This document shows positions 58,902 through 64,000 of a stretch of DNA of 64,000 nucleotides, in pieces (position 1 is the first letter of the stretch; the number at the start of each line of letters is the position of its first letter). The stretch lies in assembly GCF_029227915.1 (NCBI RefSeq), contig NC_079878.1, positions 1,734,001 through 1,798,000 of the forward strand, written 5' to 3'. The DNA is from Hydractinia symbiolongicarpus (taxonomy: Eukaryota > Cnidaria > Hydrozoa > Anthoathecata > Hydractiniidae). The notes below the pieces were generated by a model that saw nothing but the letters and a program-made list of their open reading frames with translations, had not been told where the DNA came from and ran no database searches. A program made the translations under genes and the position numbers.

Positions 58902-61370
58902 ATAAGTGTGCCAAGTTTGATTCAATTTGAGCAATCCTATGAAAAGTTATTGAGGGGGGGCGGAATCCCCCCCCCCCCCCCCGGTCATAGTATGTTCGAA
59001 AAACCTCGGACGTAATAGGGTTAATTTGTCGGAGAAGGTTTTTGTGGATTTAGAGATTTAGAAAAAGGCATGGTTTTCATGTCTCGAAAGGTAAACTCCT
59101 TAAGTTTCAAAAATAAGGTTTTTTAAGGCTATAACAGTAATTACTTGGATATACTTTTCAAGGGTCATAATAATGTACTTTTCAAGGGTCGTGTCCAGGG
59201 AATTTTATACGTCTTTCTTGAAAACTCGGAAAATGTTTAGAAATCTTCTATAGAAAGAAACTGAAATAATATGTTTTGAATTATATTTAGGGCACAGAAA
59301 AAAAACTATGGCGAAAAATTATCAGACTTAAGCATGGCAGCTTGGGTGTCACCAGCATTGGAGACACCAAAAGGTGTGTTTGGGCACATCTCCTTGATGT
59401 AGTGTGGAGAGAAAGGCTTTTTGTATGCCCAAATAGATATCGTGAGCTTTTTATTAAATTTAATTTTCAATCGTGGTTTGGCACTCAACATAGTGGGATG
59501 TAATACTATTTAAAGTAATGACTTTTCAGCTTAATGTCACGTTGTGTCTTTTTATTGTAAGTGAAATGTTTGGGGTTTTTTCTAGTCGTTATATGCTAAT
59601 GGAGATATTCGCTTAGTTTGTCCGAGAAAGTTTTTGTGGATTTAGAAAAAGGGATGGTTTCATGTCTCAAAATGTGAACTATTTACAGTTCAAAAATAAG
59701 GTTTTTAAAAGCTATATACATTCGTTGACGCTCGCTTTAACAGTAATTACTTGGGAGATCCAGTGAAAACGATAGGTTTTTTATGTCAACCAGAGAAAAT
59801 AATATACTTTTCAAGGGTCGTAGTAATATACTTATCCAGGGTCGTGTCCAGGGAATTTTATACGCCTTTCTTGAAAACTCGGAAAATTTTTAGAAATCTT
59901 CTAGAGAATACCTGCTATATTTTTTTCAAGAAATATGTTCTATCTAAAAAGAAACTGAAATAATATATTTTGAATTATATTTAGGGCACAGAAAAAAAAC
60001 TGTGGCGAAAAATTATCAGACTTAAGCATGGCAGCTTGGGTGTCACCAGCATTGGAGACACCAAAAGGTCTGTTTGGGCATATCTCCATTATAAGTAAAA
60101 TGTTTGGGTTTTTTCTAGTCGTTTTATGCAATTGATGGAGATATTCGTCTTAAATTGTCGGAGAAGGTTTTTGTGGATTTAGAAAAAGGGATGGTTTTCA
60201 TGTCTCAAAATGTAAACTATTTACAGTTCAAAAATAAGGTTTTTAAAAGCTATAACAGTAATTACTTGGATATACTTTTCAAGGGTCATAATAATGTACT
60301 TTTCAAGGGTCGTGTCAAGGGAATTTTATACGTCTTTCTCGGAAACTCGGAAAATTTTTAGAAATCTTCTATAGAATACCTGCTATATTTTTTTCAAGAA
60401 ATAGGTTCTATCTAAAAAGAAACTGAAATAATATATTTTGAATTATATTTAGGACATGGAAAAAAAACTGTGCCAAAAGAATTATCTGACGTAAGCATGA
60501 AAACTTGGGTGTCACCAGCATTGGAGACACCAAAAGGTGTGTTTGGGCATATCTCCTTGATGGAGTGTGGAGAGAAGGCTTTTTGTATGCCCAAAAAGAT
60601 ATCGTGAGCTTTTTACTAAATTTAATTTTCAATCGTGGTTTGGCACTCAGCATAGTGGGATGTAATACTATTTAAAGTAATGACTTTTCAGCTTAATGTC
60701 ACGTTGTGTCTTTTTATTGTAAGTGAAATGCTTGGGGTTTTTTCTAATCGTTATATGCAAATGGAGATATTCGCCTAGTTTGTCCGAGAAAGTGTTTGTG
60801 GATTTAGAAGAAGGGATGATTTTCATGTCTCAAAATGTAAACTATTTACAGTTCAAAAATAAGGTTTTTAAAAGATATAACAGTAATTACTTGGGAGGTC
60901 CAGTGAAAACGATAGGTTTTTTTATGTCGCCCAGAGAAAATAATATACCATTCAAGGGTCGTAATAATGTACTTTTCAAGGGTCGTGTCTAGGAAATTTT
61001 ATACGTCTTTCTTGAAAACTCGGAAAATTTTTAGAAATCTTCTATAGAATACCTGCTATATTTTTTTCAAGAAATAGGTTCTATCTAAAAAAAACTGAAA
61101 AATATATTTTGAATTATATTTAGGACATGGAAAGCAACTGTGCCAAAAGAATTATCTGACTTAAGCATGAAAGCTTGGGTGTCACCAGCATTGGAGACAC
61201 CAAAAGGTGTGTTTGGGCATATCTCCTTGATGGAGTGTGGAGAGAAAGGCTTTTTGTATGCCCAAATAGATATCTTAAGCTTTTTATCAAGTTAAATTTT
61301 CAATCGTGGTTTTGGCATGCAATATAGTGGGATGTGTGTAATGCTATTTAGTTCTCTAACGGGTCAGTCA
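58902..61370. repeat. Satellite higher-order block C (four monomers plus tail)
   Basis: Block A repeated at a shift of 3679-3683 bp; the difference is C-tract length. It is near identical to A over more than 2.2 kb. Instead of switching into the RT fragment at GACTTAAGCAT it continues through a full monomer (61164-61370) before unique retroelement sequence. Confidence 0.85.
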
Positions 61371-61389
61371 GTCTCTTGCAATACCATGA

Positions 61390-62645
61390 TCTATGTTAGG
61401 CGGGATGTAAAATCATTATGCCTTTCGTATGATACAATGCTGGACCTCGGCATTTTGAATTGAGAATTTCCACAAGTTGGTATGTTTTCAAACCCACCAA
61501 AGGATGATGGGCATTGCTCAGGAGATACCAACACTACCAGGAAGAATGATGATATGCGGTGCCACGAAAGAGGATGGAGGCATTTGTGATTGCCCAAGTG
61601 GACACTTGTATCTGCCGACCTGACTAAATTCCATTCCCCTGCACCCCTGAGAACAATGGTAGAATGGAAGCATGGCTTCGGGAACGTTACAAGTGCTCCA
61701 CCTTTAACAGATGCCCACATCAAAACTTACCCACCATGACCACCTGTGGAGATCCATCTAAAAGACGAAGTAGAACTATCCGCATGCCAAAAAGCGACCC
61801 CCATACCAATTCACTGGCAAGACAAGGTCCAGTCTGATTTAAAACGAGATGAAGCTCTTGGGGTGATCAAACGAGTCCAGTTTGGGGAACCGGTGGAATG
61901 GTGCCACAGGATGGTGATCAGGAGGAAAGCTGATGGATGTCCACAAAAGACGGTGGACATATCGCCGCTAAACAAATTCTGCAAACGGGAGACACACATC
62001 ACTCCAAGTCTACATTCTACGTAGCTCGGCGAGTCCCACGAAAGACCTGGAAGACAGTCACTGACGCTTGGAATGGCTTTCAGTGTCCCACTTCGTAAAT
62101 CAGATCGTCATCTTACGACTTTTATAACATCGTTTGGTTGTTGGTGGTACAAACCACTTCCCTAAGAATTCCTTTCTTCGGGGGATGGCTATAACAGACG
62201 TTTTGATGCTGTAATCATTGATTTTTGAGAGAAAGGAGCGAAATGTCAATGACACTCTCCACTACGACACAGAGCTGGACAAGCATTGGGGAGGCTGGTA
62301 TCACATTGCACCCCGACAAATTACAGTTTGCGCAACAAGAGGTCAACTTTGTTGGATTTCATATATCGGAGGAACGCATAGACCTGTTACCCAAATTCTT
62401 TGATACAATCCAACATTTTCCAACTCCGACTTCCACGACAGACATATGAAGCTGGTTTGGCCTAGTCAATTAAGTCGCCAATTATGCTCAGCTTCGGACC
62501 TATATGAAACCTTTCCGTCCGTTCTTGTCCTCACGTTGTCAATTCGAATGGACTCCAGAGTTGGATGCCGCGTTCAAGCTATCAAAACAATCCATCGTTG
62601 AAGCAATCAGAGAGGGTGTAGAAATTTTCGATCCTGAGAGACCCA
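61390..62645 (+). pseudogene. Ty3/gypsy-type pol relic (reverse transcriptase region)
   Basis: Pieces in at least three frames. Around 61.8-62.0 kb: ATPIPIHWQDKVQSDLKRDE, ALGVIKRV, EWCHRMVIRR and SPLNKFCKRETH. Around 62.04 kb: PRKTWKTVTDAWNGF. Around 62.26 kb: NDTLHYDTEL, where the YVDD catalytic box is altered. Around 62.3-62.6 kb: FVGFHISEERIDLLPKF and FPTPTSTTDI, then sequence like the RNase H lead-in. Deletions and frameshifts make it non-functional. A pre-RT stretch lies at 61.39-61.74 kb. LTRs are not seen. Confidence 0.75.
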
Positions 62646-62661
62646 CATGTATGTTTACCGA

Positions 62662-62825
62662 TTGGTTTTGGTTCTGCAATTAAAGCGCTTTGCCTGTAAC
62701 AAAGGTCTTGTGTCTAAGGTTTGTTCTCCTGTCACATCTTACCCTGGCACCGTTTCTATACCTATCACTGTAGACAGTGAAGTCTCTTGTCGCAAGCACT
62801 ACAACTTAAAGGAGTGGTTCAGTCA
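62662..62825 (+). pseudogene. Second ubiquitin-protease-like fragment
   Basis: Reads LVLQLKRFACNKGLVSKVCS, then IPITVDSEVSCRKHYNLK, closely matching the 43931-44230 fragment before breaking off. It is joined directly to the pol relic within the segment for the RNase H lead-in. Confidence 0.6.
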
Positions 62826-63065
62826 AAAAATTTTTTTTAAAATTCATGTGTAACTGATTCTGTTAACGTAAAGAAAACAAAAAAACTTTTACTAAAGTAA
62901 TAAATAATTCATAACAATTGATCTTTTGAACCAATTTCATAAGCTATTTTTTTTGAGCCTTTTTTTCTGACGTCATCGAGGCACATGTGTTAATGTTTAA
63001 GAAAGAAATGTGCTGAAAAGAGTTTAAAAACAGAAAACAACCCACACTTAAACTATACTTAAAAA

Positions 63066-63680
63066 ATGTCTGACTCAGAAAATTTTTCAAATGATGAAAT
63101 ATTTTTTGAACAAGAAAGTGAAGATGAAGATGTTGAAAAAATGGAAGGAATGATGAAGTCGTTGAAACCATATCTTTTTGAACCAGAAATAGATATCTCT
63201 TCCTCTGAGTCAGCAGCTTCAGATGAGGAAGAATTTTTAGATTTAACTAATGATGAAGTTTCAGCAGAAGAAAAGACAAGAACTGGAAATACAGAGTGGT
63301 GCACCTGTGGAAAATGTAAAGTAGAGCAAAGAGATATTGATTGTTTGTGTTGCCAAGAAGTTGGGGCTTTGCAAGACAAAATTGAACAGCAACTATGTGT
63401 AACACAATTAGACCAATTTAAGACACTCTGTTTGAATGCAGACGTTTTAAAAAATGTTCTTGTTGGATTACACGAATCAAAAGGAGACCATTTAGAAGAA
63501 AACATAAAAAATAGGTCAATGCGATATGCTGCATACAAACAGTTTACATGGTGGCTGTACCAACATTTGGGGAAAGGAAATCGACGTGTTATTCCGTCTT
63601 GTGCCTTGTGGGAAATACGAAACTTATATCCAGAGCTTGATAATAATTATGTTCCTTACTCCGAAGGAAAGAAAGACTAA
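63066..63680 (+). CDS. P2X7 C-terminal-domain-like protein (204 aa, single exon)
   Basis: ATG at 63066, in AAAAAATGTCTG context, to TAA. Residues 1-75 are acidic and serine-rich. From about residue 78 come WCTCGKCKVEQ, CLCCQEVGALQDKIE, CVTQLDQFKTLCLNADVL, then RYAAYKQFTWWLYQHLGKGN and RRVIPSCALWEIRNLYPE. These are the landmarks of the intracellular P2X7 'ballast' domain, a Cys-rich zinc-binding module, here without any channel domain. Stand-alone versions are abundant in cnidarians and some fishes and often repetitive. The reading frame is intact. Likely intracellular. Its 3' end is 77 bases from the end of the convergent gene. Confidence 0.8.
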   Translation: MSDSENFSNDEIFFEQESEDEDVEKMEGMMKSLKPYLFEPEIDISSSESAASDEEEFLDLTNDEVSAEEKTRTGNTEWCTCGKCKVEQRDIDCLCCQEVGALQDKIEQQLCVTQLDQFKTLCLNADVLKNVLVGLHESKGDHLEENIKNRSMRYAAYKQFTWWLYQHLGKGNRRVIPSCALWEIRNLYPELDNNYVPYSEGKKD

Positions 63681-63756
63681 CATGGAAATTTAAGACTTGT
63701 GTCATCTTTATATTTAATATGTTGAATTAAATATAAATGTCTTTAAAAAAATAGTT

Positions 63757-64000
63757 TTATTTCTGAAATCTGGAGACCTGGTTTGTGATCAGCTCTTTTT
63801 TGTTCGGCTTGGGAGTTTTAGCAATGTTCTTTGGCAGGTTTTGTAGCACTTTTGGAAGCTCTAGTGTCAATCCGTTTGAAGCGCATTCAAGGGTCTGTTC
63901 AACCATTTTGTGCAAATATGAATTGTTTTTATCAGCTTTAATTGGTTTTGATGACCATGTTCCAGTGATTTTGGAAAAATTAACATTATATCTTTTTTCT
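63757..64000 (-). CDS. 3' end of an unidentified minus-strand gene (partial)
   Basis: The minus-strand frame is open from the window edge to TAA at 63757-63759. It reads NFSKITGTWSSKPIKADKNN, then SYLHKMVEQTLECASNGLTL and PKVLQNLPKNIAKTPKPNKK before the stop. AATAAA overlaps the stop. The W-S-S-K-P-I context reminds me of repetitive transposase-associated proteins found near P2X7-C ORFs, but this is a weak recollection. The N-terminus is outside the window. Confidence 0.45.
   Translation of the reverse strand, partial: EKRYNVNFSKITGTWSSKPIKADKNNSYLHKMVEQTLECASNGLTLELPKVLQNLPKNIAKTPKPNKKELITNQVSRFQK

Noticed and set aside
55623-60992. About twenty 60-89 codon frames repeated across the array
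   Set aside because: They occur on both strands of the same satellite monomers and shift with the repeat period; they are repeat by-products, not a gene family.
61391-61723. 110-codon minus-strand frame
   Set aside because: It is antisense to the pre-RT part of the Ty3/gypsy pol relic, whose plus-strand reading gives recognisable retroelement sequence.
63059-63538. 159-codon minus-strand frame
   Set aside because: Shadow of the P2X7-C-like ORF on the plus strand.
1-64000. CRISPR arrays, bacterial operons, ribosome binding sites, rRNA
   Set aside because: Intron-bearing genes, TATA promoters and eukaryotic transposons show a nuclear animal genome; no short regularly spaced repeats or rRNA-like sequence were seen.

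Overview
This looks like a window from an AT-rich animal genome, most likely a cnidarian and plausibly a hydrozoan. The evidence is intron-bearing genes with GT..AG borders and TATA promoters, PIF/Harbinger, Helitron and Ty3/gypsy relics, a ubiquitin-protease-like repeat protein, and an intact P2X7 C-terminal-domain ORF, a family often seen in cnidarian genomes. The phylum assignment is inference. Few of the longer open frames look like genes. The best gene model had to be assembled from short exons.

1-38 kb: a giant inverted repeat. Bases 1-18779 read as the reverse complement of 19782-37926 (base 1 pairs with 37926), around a unique spacer of about 1 kb. The left arm runs off the window edge. 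Each arm carries a tandem pair of units about 6.5 kb apart, plus a third promoter-bearing unit near 11.4/27.0 kb without a recognisable gene body. The unit encodes a five-exon secreted protein of about 213 residues with four cysteines in the mature part and predicted amphipathic helices. Exon 1 holds only the start of the signal peptide, and the intron phases are 1-0-0-0. That is the textbook exon plan of vertebrate long-chain class I helical cytokines. All six promoter copies keep a perfect NF-kappaB-type decamer (GGAATATCCC) next to a GAAAC core, and ten copies of a composite upstream module (ETS-like, E-box, CRE-like) are spread through the array. The two inner copies are open and apparently functional. 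The two outer copies are broken by different lesions. The right outer copy carries an exon-2 tract almost identical to the right inner copy, which suggests gene conversion. The arms also differ by clean indels, including a 581-bp non-autonomous Helitron in the right arm with an exact empty site in the left. The spacer has three 71-bp tandem repeats followed by a TATA/initiator core promoter.

38-43 kb: an extra inverted copy of a flank segment (39.0-40.2 kb), interrupted by a decayed PIF/Harbinger element with a DDE transposase relic and a MADF-like ORF. 43-51 kb: a mosaic of dispersed repeats with ubiquitin-protease-like and unclassified mobile-element protein relics, and one well-bordered unidentified exon pair at 50.5-51.0 kb. 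54.6-61.4 kb: a TIR element followed by a satellite-like array of about ten 540-675 bp monomers in higher-order blocks, seeded with a reverse-transcriptase fragment. 61.4-62.8 kb: a decayed Ty3/gypsy pol joined to a second ubiquitin-protease-like fragment. 63.0-64 kb: an intact P2X7-C-like ORF converging on a partial minus-strand gene.

The strongest candidate for something undescribed is the palindromic array of secreted, predicted four-helix, kappaB-promoter genes. The cytokine-like interpretation rests on gene architecture, predicted helices and promoter motifs, not on a sequence match.
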